40,891 nucleotides of DNA, from NCBI GenBank assembly GCA_003501835.1, contig DNOU01000031.1, positions 13,033 through 53,923 of the forward strand, written 5' to 3'. The notes under the pieces are model-generated. The model was not told the origin of the DNA. It worked only from the letters and a program-made list of their open reading frames with translations, and ran no database searches. This document shows, one piece after another, positions 25,154 to 32,897 of the stretch (positions are counted from its first letter, which is position 1; every line of letters begins with the position of its first letter). This DNA comes from Anaerolineaceae bacterium (GTDB lineage: Bacteria > Chloroflexota > Anaerolineae > Anaerolineales > Anaerolineaceae). Both the position numbers and the translations under genes were made by a program.

Positions 25154-26026
25154 TTAAATCCGCCAGTTCATCAATGCGTTGTAGTAATTTTGGAGGGCAT
25201 CTGAGTAGGAAGCGCCGCTATAGCCGCCATAGCCGCCATAGCCGCCCCAGGGGTATTCATACGGCCACTCTTGATTCTGGTCTTGATTGGAATAAGTTAT
25301 AGTCTTTGGAGGGGTGGTTAATTGTTTCGCTGCCCGCTCTTTCCACAGGTCTCGTAATCCCCATCTGTATTCTGTATCGTCTGGATCTTGGGTCGGATCG
25401 TAGAATTTGTAAGCAGATGTCGCCAGTGGGTCTACCCCATTGATTAAACGCGTGCGGTAGTATTCATCAAGCACAGACGATTTGTCTTCGGGTTCAGCAA
25501 ACGGATTCTGTAATCCCTCCCAGGGGAATTTGACCTTTGGCTGATCTTCACCACCTGGTATGTTATCAGGATTACCCCAAAGATATAACTGCTTTACGAT
25601 GTCCAGAATGGTGGGTTGCTTGGGCGCGGTGGGTAGTTGTTTCACTACCGGGGTGGGATTTACAAATTTCACCGTGTCGGGAGTGTCTCCCACGCCAAAG
25701 GAGGGTATATCAATATTGCCAATTCCCAAACCTGAATTCCCGCCCCCCATATTGGGTGCCTGAATGAACCGCTCTTGATTTCTCGTGCGTCCACCAGGAA
25801 GATATTCTCTATCTTCCTCCCCCACGTTCTGGCGATTCAAGGACATTTGGTACAGGTACGAGTTGTACCAATCGTTCATTTGCGGACCGTACTTTGGATA
25901 CTTCCGCTGCTGCTGGGTGATCAGGTCAGAATCCTGCGCATCGCCATAGATCACACCCTTGGGTTTTGGTTTCGGTGTCGGTGTCTGCTTGGGTTGGGTT
26001 CTCGGATCATCGTATGAGATTGCCAT
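25154..26026 (-). CDS. Proline- and Gly/Tyr-rich hypothetical virion-block protein
   Basis: A 290-residue protein of unknown family. It begins with a disordered PKQTPTPKPKPKG segment, continues with polar stretches rich in Asn, Gln, Asp and Pro, and ends with a triplet repeat GGYGGYGGYSG (9-bp DNA units near 25219-25250) followed by a short helix (YSDALQNYYNALMNW). No membrane segment is seen. The frame is open to 26038, but ATG at 26026 has a GGAGGT SD. Its start overlaps the end of the interrupted ORF at 26007-26237. It is probably a structural or ejection-associated protein, judged by position between portal and giant gene. Confidence 0.6.
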   Translation of the reverse strand: MAISYDDPRTQPKQTPTPKPKPKGVIYGDAQDSDLITQQQRKYPKYGPQMNDWYNSYLYQMSLNRQNVGEEDREYLPGGRTRNQERFIQAPNMGGGNSGLGIGNIDIPSFGVGDTPDTVKFVNPTPVVKQLPTAPKQPTILDIVKQLYLWGNPDNIPGGEDQPKVKFPWEGLQNPFAEPEDKSSVLDEYYRTRLINGVDPLATSAYKFYDPTQDPDDTEYRWGLRDLWKERAAKQLTTPPKTITYSNQDQNQEWPYEYPWGGYGGYGGYSGASYSDALQNYYNALMNWRI

Positions 26027-26237
26027 TTGGACCTCCAATGAGTTGATCGATCTCGATTGCTTTATCTGGATTGGATTGCTTGATCAGGTCAATCACACCT
26101 GGCTGCATCTTCTCCAGCATCTTCAAAAACATTCGCGCCTGGGGAGCTTCCCATTGCTTTTTAAATTCGGTCTTTCATCCCTCGACCTCTGCCCTGGCTT
26201 CAAGAAAAATATCCTCGGCATCTGAAATATTAGCCAT
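26007..26237 (-). pseudogene. Small gene after the portal with an in-frame TGA
   Basis: From ATG at 26237, which overlaps the end of the portal gene, the frame encodes MANISDAEDIFLEARAEVEG, then TGA at 26177-26175, then continues without another stop for 54 codons (KTEFKKQWEAPQARMFLKML, later IEIDQLIGGPNGNLIR) to TGA at 26009-26007. The two halves read as one helical, charged protein of 76 codons. One change from TGG to TGA would give VEGWKTEF, so a nonsense mutation is the simplest reading. Other options are stop readthrough or two separate short genes, although no SD precedes the second half's ATGs. Function unknown; portal-adjacent small proteins are often assembly factors. Confidence 0.55.
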
Positions 26238-28008
26238 TCGTCCCTCCCTGTGGCGTCTGACCCTGACCACCACCTGGGATCATGCCGGCCATCTGCGGTG
26301 GTAATCCACCCTGGATCCGCTGCCCCTGTCCAGCGGCCATCTGTGGATTGGCAAGCATGTCGGGGGTTGGCATCAGACCTGATTGCCCAGGTGGTGTTTG
26401 CCCCTGTCCTTGTGCCTGCGCTGCTGCCTGGGCTTCTGCCAGGGCTTTCTCCTGCGCGGCTTTCTGCTCGGCAGCCTGTTCCTGGGCTTGCCGTTGCATT
26501 TCGGTCTGGATGTAGGCGGCTACCATGGCCTGCTCTGCCTGTTGCGTCCAAACTTTCTTGCGCATTTCTTCCGTGTTCTGAATGTTCAGGATGTTTTCCT
26601 GGATCCATTCATCGTCTGCCAGTCCGGTGTTTTTGAGCATCACAGCAATGTTGGCAAGCTGCAACCGGTCCTGGGGCAGGGAGACATCGAGCTTCACTTC
26701 CACATCCAGATCATCCGGGATCTCCTCCGGTATCAATTCTGATCCGGCGAGTGCCAGAGCTTCTGCGCCATCCTTCTTTGCCATCATCAACATCAGCCTG
26801 GCGACCTCGGCAATTGCTGCCCCGCCCATGCGCTGCGGTCCAATGAGCGGCAAGCGTCCCGACTGGTTGAGCAAAGAGAATTCGCTGAACGTGGTCTGCC
26901 GGTTCATGGGTGCGCCAAATGCCTGGGCGTGGATCGTATTTTCTTCGAGCTTCTGACTGGCCAGGTTCATGCCCTCCATGAAAGCAGGGTCGATCAATCC
27001 CTTGTTGCCCATGGGTTCGAGCTTCTCATTCGCGGACAACTCCACCACACCACCCGGTACATCGAAATTCAATTCAAGTTTTTTGTCAGGGTTCTCCGCG
27101 CTGGAAGTGTGAATAAACATGGCACTGGCTCCCATGCCAAAGATCGTGGTGTACAGGATGGTCATGCTCAGGTTCTGCGCTTTCCAGATCCCGGATTTGT
27201 AAATGGAATAAAGCAAGGGCTGGGTCTGATCTTCTGGCTTGTCAAACAAACCTGATCCATCCACCTGGGTGCTGCTGATGGGAATTTCAGGGAATCCATG
27301 CGGCCCCATCCATATATCGTGACCCTCCACCCAATAAGCGGCGTAGTCCAGATCGTAAAATGTAGACAGGGTGAGCTGCCCGATTCCGTGCTTCTGTTTC
27401 AGTTCATTGGGCAGCAGGTCACCAAAGGTATTCAACAGGTAGCTGTGGCTGACCTTGGTTTCCCGGTAGTAGGCGGTCAAGCCGGCAATGTCAAATTCCG
27501 GATAGCCTGAATGTGGATTCCAGTTTTCCACCAGGTAGGGGGTCATCCTGGCAAGGCGCTCAATGCGTTCCTTGTGCTTGGTGGTTCGCTTGATCAGGTC
27601 TGCCATGGGAGTGATGGCGTTGTCGATCCTGCCATAAAGGACTGCGGATAATAGGGCGTCAAAGTGAATAGGTCGCTTCTTGATCTTGCCTGAGTTCGTC
27701 CACCACCGGGTCAGGTCCTTCTCAATCTTGTCTGTGTCCACGTTTTCATTGGTGGTGGTCACGCTGAATTGCGGATCTGTGGGCAGCATCAAGCGGGTGG
27801 CGTTCAATACTTTGTTCCTGGCATCCGGGGAGATGGTGATCACCGTGCCATCCCGTAGTTGTTTCTTTTCAGTCTCGCCCCATTTCAGATTGAAGATGTT
27901 TTCATATTCTGTGAAATCTTTATGCAGGTTCGAGTAGATAGATTTCAGGTCTGCCGCGTGTTCTTTGAGTTTCCTCATTTGCTCGGTGTCGATCTGGATT
28001 TCACTCAT
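26230..28008 (-). CDS. Portal protein
   Basis: A 592-residue protein that would form the dodecameric ring at the capsid vertex through which DNA enters and leaves. It opens with a helical segment (QMRKLKEHAADLKSIYSNLH), then has the conserved-style LNATRLMLPTDPQFSVTTTN and DLTRWWTNSGKIKKRP. Its last 100 residues are Gln/Pro/Gly-rich (EQAAEQKAAQEKALAEAQAA) and end in GGQGQTPQGGTNG, a disordered tail also seen in podovirus portals. Position directly after the terminase large subunit, with an ATGA overlap, supports the call. Length is in the podovirus portal range. Confidence 0.8.
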   Translation of the reverse strand: MSEIQIDTEQMRKLKEHAADLKSIYSNLHKDFTEYENIFNLKWGETEKKQLRDGTVITISPDARNKVLNATRLMLPTDPQFSVTTTNENVDTDKIEKDLTRWWTNSGKIKKRPIHFDALLSAVLYGRIDNAITPMADLIKRTTKHKERIERLARMTPYLVENWNPHSGYPEFDIAGLTAYYRETKVSHSYLLNTFGDLLPNELKQKHGIGQLTLSTFYDLDYAAYWVEGHDIWMGPHGFPEIPISSTQVDGSGLFDKPEDQTQPLLYSIYKSGIWKAQNLSMTILYTTIFGMGASAMFIHTSSAENPDKKLELNFDVPGGVVELSANEKLEPMGNKGLIDPAFMEGMNLASQKLEENTIHAQAFGAPMNRQTTFSEFSLLNQSGRLPLIGPQRMGGAAIAEVARLMLMMAKKDGAEALALAGSELIPEEIPDDLDVEVKLDVSLPQDRLQLANIAVMLKNTGLADDEWIQENILNIQNTEEMRKKVWTQQAEQAMVAAYIQTEMQRQAQEQAAEQKAAQEKALAEAQAAAQAQGQGQTPPGQSGLMPTPDMLANPQMAAGQGQRIQGGLPPQMAGMIPGGGQGQTPQGGTNG

Positions 28009-29399
28009 CGGATCAGCTCCATCAGGCTGGATTGTCGTTGCTTGATTTCTCTCTTGGGTGTGACCACGGCAGTGCTTCGGGTGAATCCATAACGCCAGGC
28101 ATCGTAGGGATCATCACCGTCCACCTTCAATACATCCTCGGTGTTCTTGTCGTCGATCACCAGGGAAGGCATGATCTTGATCAGGTCCGCGCATTGCCGG
28201 AAGACCACCACGCCGGGCTTGCCATCGGGCAGGTTTGCCAGGAAGTTGTTGATCACGCGTTTACCGTTCACCCGGTCATTGGCCGCCTTTGTCAGGACAA
28301 TCCCCACCCTGGCAAACTCCTGGGGCGCAGTGGTGACAGCTCCATTCAGATTCTTTTCACGCCACATGTCGGGGGAGGCGTAAGTAAACAGAATGCGTTC
28401 ATTGGGCAGGGTGGCGGTCTTGATGGCATTGGCTATTTCAATGTCGGTCTGCAGCCTGCCGTGCAATTCCCGGATCGTGTAATGCCGGTTGGAGTTCGGG
28501 TCCATCTTCCACCAGTAGCAGTACCAGGGATGATCCCAGCCATAGTCCAGGCTGCGCCAGGTTGGCCAGTCATCGGGAAGATCCTGGTAGTCCACCGTGT
28601 GTCGGGTGTATGACCATGAAGCGAAAGCCTGACCAGCGAATACAGTCCAATCGCCTTCGAGTAACGCCTTGCCCACCAGGGCATCACGTGCCATCAACCG
28701 CGCTTCATAGTTCGGATCACGTGACACACCGATCTGATTGTCCTGGATGAACGCCGGGATGAAGATGGTTTTCTCTTTGGAACCATTGGGGTTGGTGACT
28801 TCCTTCACCTGCTGATGCTCACCCATGCCCCGGAGAAGATCAAATAACTGCAAGTACCAGGTGTGCCCCACGTTGCCAGGGTTGGTGGCAAATACCCTGA
28901 ATGGGTGCGGACCATCCTTGATGGTGGATCTGTTGCGGGTGATCAGGTAGTCCACAATCGACCAGGTGAAGTGGGTGGCTTCATCGATAAGCAGGATGTC
29001 AAATGCCTGGCTCTGATACTGGAACACATCTGATTCAAATTGACAGTGACAGAAGTGCAGCCGGCTGCCGGTGGGGAATACATGCACGTGCTTCTGCTCG
29101 TTGTATCTGGATACGCCGGCAAGCAACGCCTGACTGCGGAGGATCGCCCCATCCGCCCCTTCCAGCTCCGGGTAGGTGCGCCGGAAATAACCAATGCTGA
29201 TCCCTGGGTATGCAAACGCTGCGGCAATGGCAATCCCCAGCAGCCCATCACTCTTACCCCCAAATGCGGCGCCACCATAGCCGATGGTTTCACAGATCGC
29301 ATCCCTGGGATGACCGCCCTCGAATACCTGATCCAAACCACAGGCGGCCAGCACCTGGGCTTGTTTTGGTTGGGGGGTCCAATGAATGTCGTATCTCAT
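28005..29399 (-). CDS. terL: Terminase large subunit
   Basis: The ATP-driven DNA-packaging motor and nuclease. The 464-residue protein has a Walker A-like loop GGAAFGGKSD at residues 42-51 and Walker B plus catalytic Glu in ILLIDEATHF at 135-144. ATNPGNVGHTWYL is a coupling-type motif. The C-terminal nuclease half includes RSLDYGWDHPWYCYWWK (first acidic metal ligand) and later SLVIDDKNTEDVLK. The gene follows the small subunit by one base and overlaps the portal start by ATGA. Its SD is weak, so coupling to the upstream gene probably drives translation. Pac or cos type cannot be told from sequence. Confidence 0.92.
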   Translation of the reverse strand: MRYDIHWTPQPKQAQVLAACGLDQVFEGGHPRDAICETIGYGGAAFGGKSDGLLGIAIAAAFAYPGISIGYFRRTYPELEGADGAILRSQALLAGVSRYNEQKHVHVFPTGSRLHFCHCQFESDVFQYQSQAFDILLIDEATHFTWSIVDYLITRNRSTIKDGPHPFRVFATNPGNVGHTWYLQLFDLLRGMGEHQQVKEVTNPNGSKEKTIFIPAFIQDNQIGVSRDPNYEARLMARDALVGKALLEGDWTVFAGQAFASWSYTRHTVDYQDLPDDWPTWRSLDYGWDHPWYCYWWKMDPNSNRHYTIRELHGRLQTDIEIANAIKTATLPNERILFTYASPDMWREKNLNGAVTTAPQEFARVGIVLTKAANDRVNGKRVINNFLANLPDGKPGVVVFRQCADLIKIMPSLVIDDKNTEDVLKVDGDDPYDAWRYGFTRSTAVVTPKREIKQRQSSLMELIR

Positions 29400-29400
29400 T

Positions 29401-29856
29401 TCATTCGCTCTTGATAAACCTGACCTCGATGGGTCCGGATGTGGTCACATCCACCCTGGCAGATCGCTCACCCAACTCCTTGGCAATATCGTCCAGGATG
29501 CCACGGTATTGATCGACCTCCCCGGCATTGAATGACTTACCGTACTTGCCCGCGATCCACAACTTATCTTCAGCAGTCAACAGGTCTTTCTCCAACCTTC
29601 TTGCCAGACGTTTGAGCTTACTGATCCGCATGGCTTTCAATGCCAGACCGGTTTCCATGGCGGTCTTGTGTTCGCGTTTGATGATCTCTTTCACGTCCAC
29701 CTGGCATTGCTTGCGGTAGTAGTTCACAGTCTCGCGCGATACGTCAAATGGTTTCTTGAATGCCCTTGCCCTGGTGTTGATCTCACCAGGTGTGATGCCC
29801 TCGCTGATCCAGGCAATCAATGCGGTCTTTTGGGTTTTCGTCAGTCGTTTCGTCAT
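29401..29856 (-). CDS. Terminase small subunit-like DNA-binding protein
   Basis: A 151-residue, basic, helical protein directly upstream of the large terminase. It starts MTKRLTKTQKTALIAWISEG, with a helix-turn-helix-like region through PGEINTRARAFKKPFDVSRE, then a helical oligomerisation part (ALKAMRISKLKRLARRLEKD). Small terminase subunits recognise the packaging start and hand DNA to the large subunit. Unusually, its ATG lacks a clear SD, and its leader contains the hairpin at 29879-29910. The call rests on position and architecture. Confidence 0.75.
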   Translation of the reverse strand: MTKRLTKTQKTALIAWISEGITPGEINTRARAFKKPFDVSRETVNYYRKQCQVDVKEIIKREHKTAMETGLALKAMRISKLKRLARRLEKDLLTAEDKLWIAGKYGKSFNAGEVDQYRGILDDIAKELGERSARVDVTTSGPIEVRFIKSE

Positions 29857-29878
29857 AATGTGTCAGGTAATAAATACA

Positions 29879-29919
29879 AAAAACGGATCCCAATAGTGGG
29901 ACCCGTTTTTGGCAGTCGG
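29879..29919. terminator. Terminator/attenuator-like hairpin in the terminase leader (copy 2)
   Basis: AAAAACGGATCCCA (29879-29892) pairs with TGGGACCCGTTTTT (29897-29910) around a four-base loop, with one mismatch. The minus strand ends in a T-run. GGCAGTCGG (29911-29919) repeats the flank of copy 1 at 13592-13600, so 18 bases (CCGACTGCCAAAAACGGG on the minus strand) are identical while the inner stem sequences differ. It sits about 23 bases before the terminase small subunit start codon. Confidence 0.7.
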
Positions 29920-29957
29920 TCTTTCTTAGATTATTATACGGTAGTCAGGGTGGTTTT

Positions 29958-30146
29958 TCAATCAGATTCTAGTCGATCCTCTGATGGTTTTGGAAAGAAG
30001 ATTACCGGACCGGGAACAAGGGATCGTACGTGACCATTGCGAATGATGATCGTGATTTCACCCGCCCCGGATGGGCTGTTGCATATCTCCCTTATGTATT
30101 GGTCAAGCAAATCTCGTTGTTCACGGGTCAGTTCCACAGTGGGCAC
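29958..30146 (-). CDS. Small hypothetical phage protein, 62 residues
   Basis: A short helix-then-strand protein: MPTVELTREQRDLLDQYIRE is an amphipathic helix, and GEITIIIRNGHVRSLVPGP is a beta hairpin. It ends in a charged tail. The likely start is GTG at 30146, with only a poorly spaced AGAAGG before it, nine bases after the previous ORF's stop, so translation may be coupled. No known family recognised. It lies at the end of the early block before the terminase hairpin. Confidence 0.5.
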   Translation of the reverse strand: MPTVELTREQRDLLDQYIREICNSPSGAGEITIIIRNGHVRSLVPGPVIFFPKPSEDRLESD

Positions 30147-30155
30147 GCCTTCTGG

Positions 30156-30299
30156 CTAGATGTCGAGTTTGATGAGCAGATCCGAAATTGCGTCGGATAT
30201 TTCTTCGAGCTTGATTATAACAGTCCGAACATTCCCTGCGATTGGGGATTCAGCAGTTTGTGGATTGATTGGCTGGTCGCCTTTAGCCTCTGTAATCAT
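30156..30299 (-). CDS. Small ORF, possibly starting at a non-ATG codon upstream
   Basis: ATG at 30299 starts a 47-residue helical peptide that contains SPIAGNVRTVIIKLEEISDA and ends LLIKLDI. No SD precedes that ATG. The frame stays open upstream, and an excellent SD (AGGGGAGGT, 30348-30340) lies seven bases before an in-frame CTG at 30332, which would give 58 residues starting with a KTLIDRLAPITKR-like helix region. Either the start is CTG, or it is a readthrough or coupled product. Its stop at 30156 is nine bases before the next gene. Confidence 0.4.
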   Translation of the reverse strand: MITEAKGDQPINPQTAESPIAGNVRTVIIKLEEISDAISDLLIKLDI

Positions 30300-30337
30300 A
30301 CGCTTGGTAATTGGAGCGAGCCTGTCGATCAGGGTTT

Positions 30338-30436
30338 TTACCTCCCCTGGAGGGAATCACTCACTAAGGATATCTGATTTATTCGTTCCTCCACTCCCCC
30401 AATAGCTCGTGCTGGTGTTTCGCAAGATCCGTCCAT
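30338..30436 (-). CDS. Possible 32-residue peptide after the methyltransferase
   Basis: An ATG with a well-placed GGAG (seven bases upstream) opens a 32-codon frame that begins MDGSCETPARAIGGVEERIN. It ends where the SD for the next small ORF lies. The frame has no clear protein features, and a second frame over the same bases also reads protein-like, so the real gene is not certain. It may be a leader peptide for the following ORF. Confidence 0.25.
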   Translation of the reverse strand: MDGSCETPARAIGGVEERINQISLVSDSLQGR

Positions 30437-30458
30437 TTGTTTTCTCCTTTGAATTTGA

Positions 30459-31742
30459 TTATGCCGGCTTTTCCATCGGCAGAATGACCTGAATATTTGA
30501 GGTGCGTTTTATTGCGATGTCGCGGATATACTGGTAGTTCAGTTCGGTTCCAATTGCCCTGCGTCCCAGCCGGATCGCCACACGTCCCACCGTACCGCTG
30601 CCCATGAATGGATCAAAGACAAGATCGCCAGGCCTGGAACCTGCCAGGATACACGGCTCAACCAATTTTTCCGGCATAACTGCATAATGCATTTCTTTGG
30701 TAGGCTGTGTGCTGATTGTCCAGACAGATCTCTTGTTTCTGGCTGGAACGCCATCCTTCTCAGATCCTAGCCACTCTCCAGTTTCCACATCATAGCCACC
30801 GCTCTGTTTCTTGAATCCTCCGCCAGCGCCTCCAGTGGACTTATCTGCATCTGCCATCTTCCTGGATGTCATTCGATTTGATGTAACGATATCACCACCA
30901 TGGTGCTGGGGTGTACCATCGATCTGCGCTTTGTCTTTATATCCGCGAATTTTGTTCGGCCAGCGTTCACGGCTTCTATTATATGTTTCATAATTCTTGT
31001 ATTTCCTTCCCCCATTGTATTTGGTATCTTTCCTACCATCATATGCTGCAGGTTCAAGGATTGCTTGGTAATTGTAGTAATAAGTTGGGGATTTTGTCAG
31101 CAGGAAGATGTATTCATGGTTCTTGGTTGGGCGGTCCTTAACGCTTTCTGGCATGGGGTTAGGCTTCGACCAGATGATTTCCGATCTTAAATACCAGCCG
31201 CCACGATTCGCATCAATATACTCCTGTTCCAGTCTTTCAACCTCGGCTCTGATTTTGTCCGGCCACTCCTCTATTGAATCATAGCTGTCCGTGATTGCAT
31301 TGATCATTCTTTGAATATCTCGCATGTGAGCGGGAGAGGCCGCACCATCATCCCGCAGGGCGAAGGCGACCATCCATGGAATGCCTAAGAGGTCCTTGGG
31401 CTTTGCAGTTCCCCGACCAAGTTTTATATCTCCACAATTCTCCTGCATTTTGGTTACCCGGTTAGTCCACCCTTCCCTGGCGTTGGTGTTGAATCCATTT
31501 CCGCGCTGCTGTCCATAAGAATCACCTATGTTTAGCCATAGGGTACCGTCATCTTTAAGCACTCTCTTGACTTCTCGAAAAGCCTCCACAAGTTTCATCA
31601 CATAATCTTCTGGAGATTCTTCCATGCCAATTTGACCAGATACCTGATAATCTCTCAGTCCGAAATAGGGCGGCGAACTCACCACGCACTGGACCGTATT
31701 GTCTGCCAGGGGGATGTGCATTGCGTCTGCGTTAATAATCAT
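30459..31742 (-). CDS. Beta-class DNA amino-methyltransferase (N4-cytosine or N6-adenine)
   Basis: A modification enzyme that would transfer a methyl group from S-adenosylmethionine to the exocyclic amine of cytosine or adenine. Motif IV, SPPYFGLRDY, is near the N-terminus (residues 23-32), and the SAM-binding motif with FDPFMGSGTVGRVAIRLGRR is near the C-terminus, an order typical of the beta class. The SPPY form favours m4C but does not prove it. A long middle region (residues about 120-320) is probably the target-recognition domain. The start at 31742 overlaps the dcm stop by ATGA, so the 427-residue protein is co-translated with the C5-methyltransferase. No restriction endonuclease gene is nearby, so it is an orphan. 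Confidence 0.9.
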   Translation of the reverse strand: MIINADAMHIPLADNTVQCVVSSPPYFGLRDYQVSGQIGMEESPEDYVMKLVEAFREVKRVLKDDGTLWLNIGDSYGQQRGNGFNTNAREGWTNRVTKMQENCGDIKLGRGTAKPKDLLGIPWMVAFALRDDGAASPAHMRDIQRMINAITDSYDSIEEWPDKIRAEVERLEQEYIDANRGGWYLRSEIIWSKPNPMPESVKDRPTKNHEYIFLLTKSPTYYYNYQAILEPAAYDGRKDTKYNGGRKYKNYETYNRSRERWPNKIRGYKDKAQIDGTPQHHGGDIVTSNRMTSRKMADADKSTGGAGGGFKKQSGGYDVETGEWLGSEKDGVPARNKRSVWTISTQPTKEMHYAVMPEKLVEPCILAGSRPGDLVFDPFMGSGTVGRVAIRLGRRAIGTELNYQYIRDIAIKRTSNIQVILPMEKPA

Positions 31743-32680
31743 TTGGCAATCTCCACGATCCTCTTCCCAATCCATTCAGCAACGGGGACACACACCGCAT
31801 TGCCATACTGCCTGTACCTCACGCTGTCTGCCAACCAATCATTCCAATCATCAGGAAAACCCTGCAGCCTGGCACATTCTACGGGAGATAATCTTCTCAC
31901 TCCGATTGATTCCAGACCTCCTCTGCCTCCACCTGATTTTTCCCCACGTTTGTTTACAATAATTGGAGCCTCATGATCATTACTCAATGTTGGAGATTTA
32001 TCGTTCTCAATCTCTGCGCCTCCCTGCCCCGTGGCTATTACGAAGTTCCAATTTTTGTCATCCCGCCCATTGATGCCACCTGGATGAGCTCCTCCCGCAA
32101 GAACTTCGGTAATTTCCTGCCCCGCCGGTTCACCCTGCGCAATATTCCCATACAGGCTCTCGGACTCAAATAATACCGTTGCGCTATCTCCCGTTCCAAG
32201 ACTACCGACAATGAACACACGTCTGCGCCTTTGGGGAACTCCGAAATATTGAGCGTCAAGAATCCTCCAGGAAACGCCATACCCGCATTTTGCCAGCCAT
32301 TGAATGATGACGGCAAAATCCCTTCCCCTGTTGCTGGATAAAAGACCGGGGACATTTTCAACGACCACCCACTTCGGACCAAGGAGCTCAATAATTCGCG
32401 CAAACTCGAACCATAATCCTGACCGCTTTCCAGCAAGGCCCGCCCTGTTTCCGGCAATGGAGACATCCTGACAGGGAAACCCTCCGCAAATAAGGTCAAC
32501 TGCTTCTGTGTTTTGTCTTGTGATTCTTTTGACGTCTTCATATATGGGCACATCCCAATGTCTTTTTAATACCTGTCTGGCTTTTGGATCGATCTCGCAT
32601 TGCCAGAAACATCCCATGCCTGCCCGCTCAAAGCCGAGGTCAAATCCGCCAATGCCAGAAAACAGGGAACCAAATTTCAT
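31739..32680 (-). CDS. DNA C5-cytosine methyltransferase (Dcm-like)
   Basis: A 313-residue m5C methyltransferase with all key motifs: I FSGIGGFDLGF, IV GGFPCQDVS with nucleophile C70, VI VVENVPGLL, VIII QRRRRVFIVG, IX RRLSPVECARLQGFPDDW and X YRQYGNAV. The variable region between VIII and IX, about 90 residues, holds the target-recognition domain. It is compact, phage-style, and orphan, with no partner nuclease. It probably protects phage DNA from host restriction or alters regulation. Its start overlaps the 53-codon Cys-rich gene by ATGA and its end overlaps the next methyltransferase by ATGA, so the three form one translation unit. Confidence 0.95.
   Translation of the reverse strand: MKFGSLFSGIGGFDLGFERAGMGCFWQCEIDPKARQVLKRHWDVPIYEDVKRITRQNTEAVDLICGGFPCQDVSIAGNRAGLAGKRSGLWFEFARIIELLGPKWVVVENVPGLLSSNRGRDFAVIIQWLAKCGYGVSWRILDAQYFGVPQRRRRVFIVGSLGTGDSATVLFESESLYGNIAQGEPAGQEITEVLAGGAHPGGINGRDDKNWNFVIATGQGGAEIENDKSPTLSNDHEAPIIVNKRGEKSGGGRGGLESIGVRRLSPVECARLQGFPDDWNDWLADSVRYRQYGNAVCVPVAEWIGKRIVEIAK
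32038..32553 (-). CDS. Alternate-frame ORF nested in the cytosine methyltransferase gene
   Basis: A 171-codon frame lies fully inside the methyltransferase gene, in its +1 frame. It reads like a real protein: KTQKQLTLFAEGFPVRMSPL near the start (with QLTLF at residues 18-22), a middle part with WQNAGMAFPGGFLTLNISEF, and a basic helix ACMGILRRVNRRGRKLPKF near the end. No good SD precedes its starts at 32553 or 32541. I remember similar database proteins near phage methyltransferases, but they may be this same alternate frame, so translation is unproven. Confidence 0.3.
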   Translation of the reverse strand: MCPYMKTSKESQDKTQKQLTLFAEGFPVRMSPLPETGRALLESGQDYGSSLRELLSSLVRSGWSLKMSPVFYPATGEGILPSSFNGWQNAGMAFPGGFLTLNISEFPKGADVCSLSVVLEREIAQRYYLSPRACMGILRRVNRRGRKLPKFLREELIQVASMGGMTKIGTS

Positions 32681-32838
32681 TCTTCCTCCATGAAAAATAC
32701 GTCATCGGCTTCTTCGCACCCATACTCGTAATCATCCTCCTGGCATATGTGTGGGCAATCGTCAGGAACGGGCAATCCGCCAGTGTCATCCAGATCGCAG
32801 TCACAGATCTGGCCGCAAATTGGGCATTCGTGCACCAT
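32677..32838 (-). CDS. Small Cys-rich acidic protein, 53 residues
   Basis: A gene hidden by its small size. It begins MVHECPICGQICDCDLDD, with the metal-binding-type arrangement CPxCGxxCxC, then a DDCPHICQ segment and an acidic end (EEADDVFFMEEE). Eight cysteines in 53 residues suggest zinc binding. GGAGG lies four bases before ATG at 32838, and its stop overlaps the methyltransferase start by ATGA, strong evidence that it is translated. A regulator or DNA-binding partner of the methyltransferases is possible but not shown. Confidence 0.7.
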   Translation of the reverse strand: MVHECPICGQICDCDLDDTGGLPVPDDCPHICQEDDYEYGCEEADDVFFMEEE

Positions 32839-32897
32839 TCGCCTCCTCTATTGGCATGGTGAAAAAATCAGGATTTGTTTTGTTCATATTTCACCCC

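Noticed and set aside
25219..25250. Triplet GCC/ATA-type repeat as a regulatory element
   Set aside because: It is simply coding sequence for the Gly-Gly-Tyr repeat of the protein at 25154-26026.
26123..26608. 161-codon alternate frame across the portal C-terminus
   Set aside because: Arg/Gly/Ser/Thr-rich shadow of the Gln-rich portal tail, no SD, and inconsistent with the small gene that follows.
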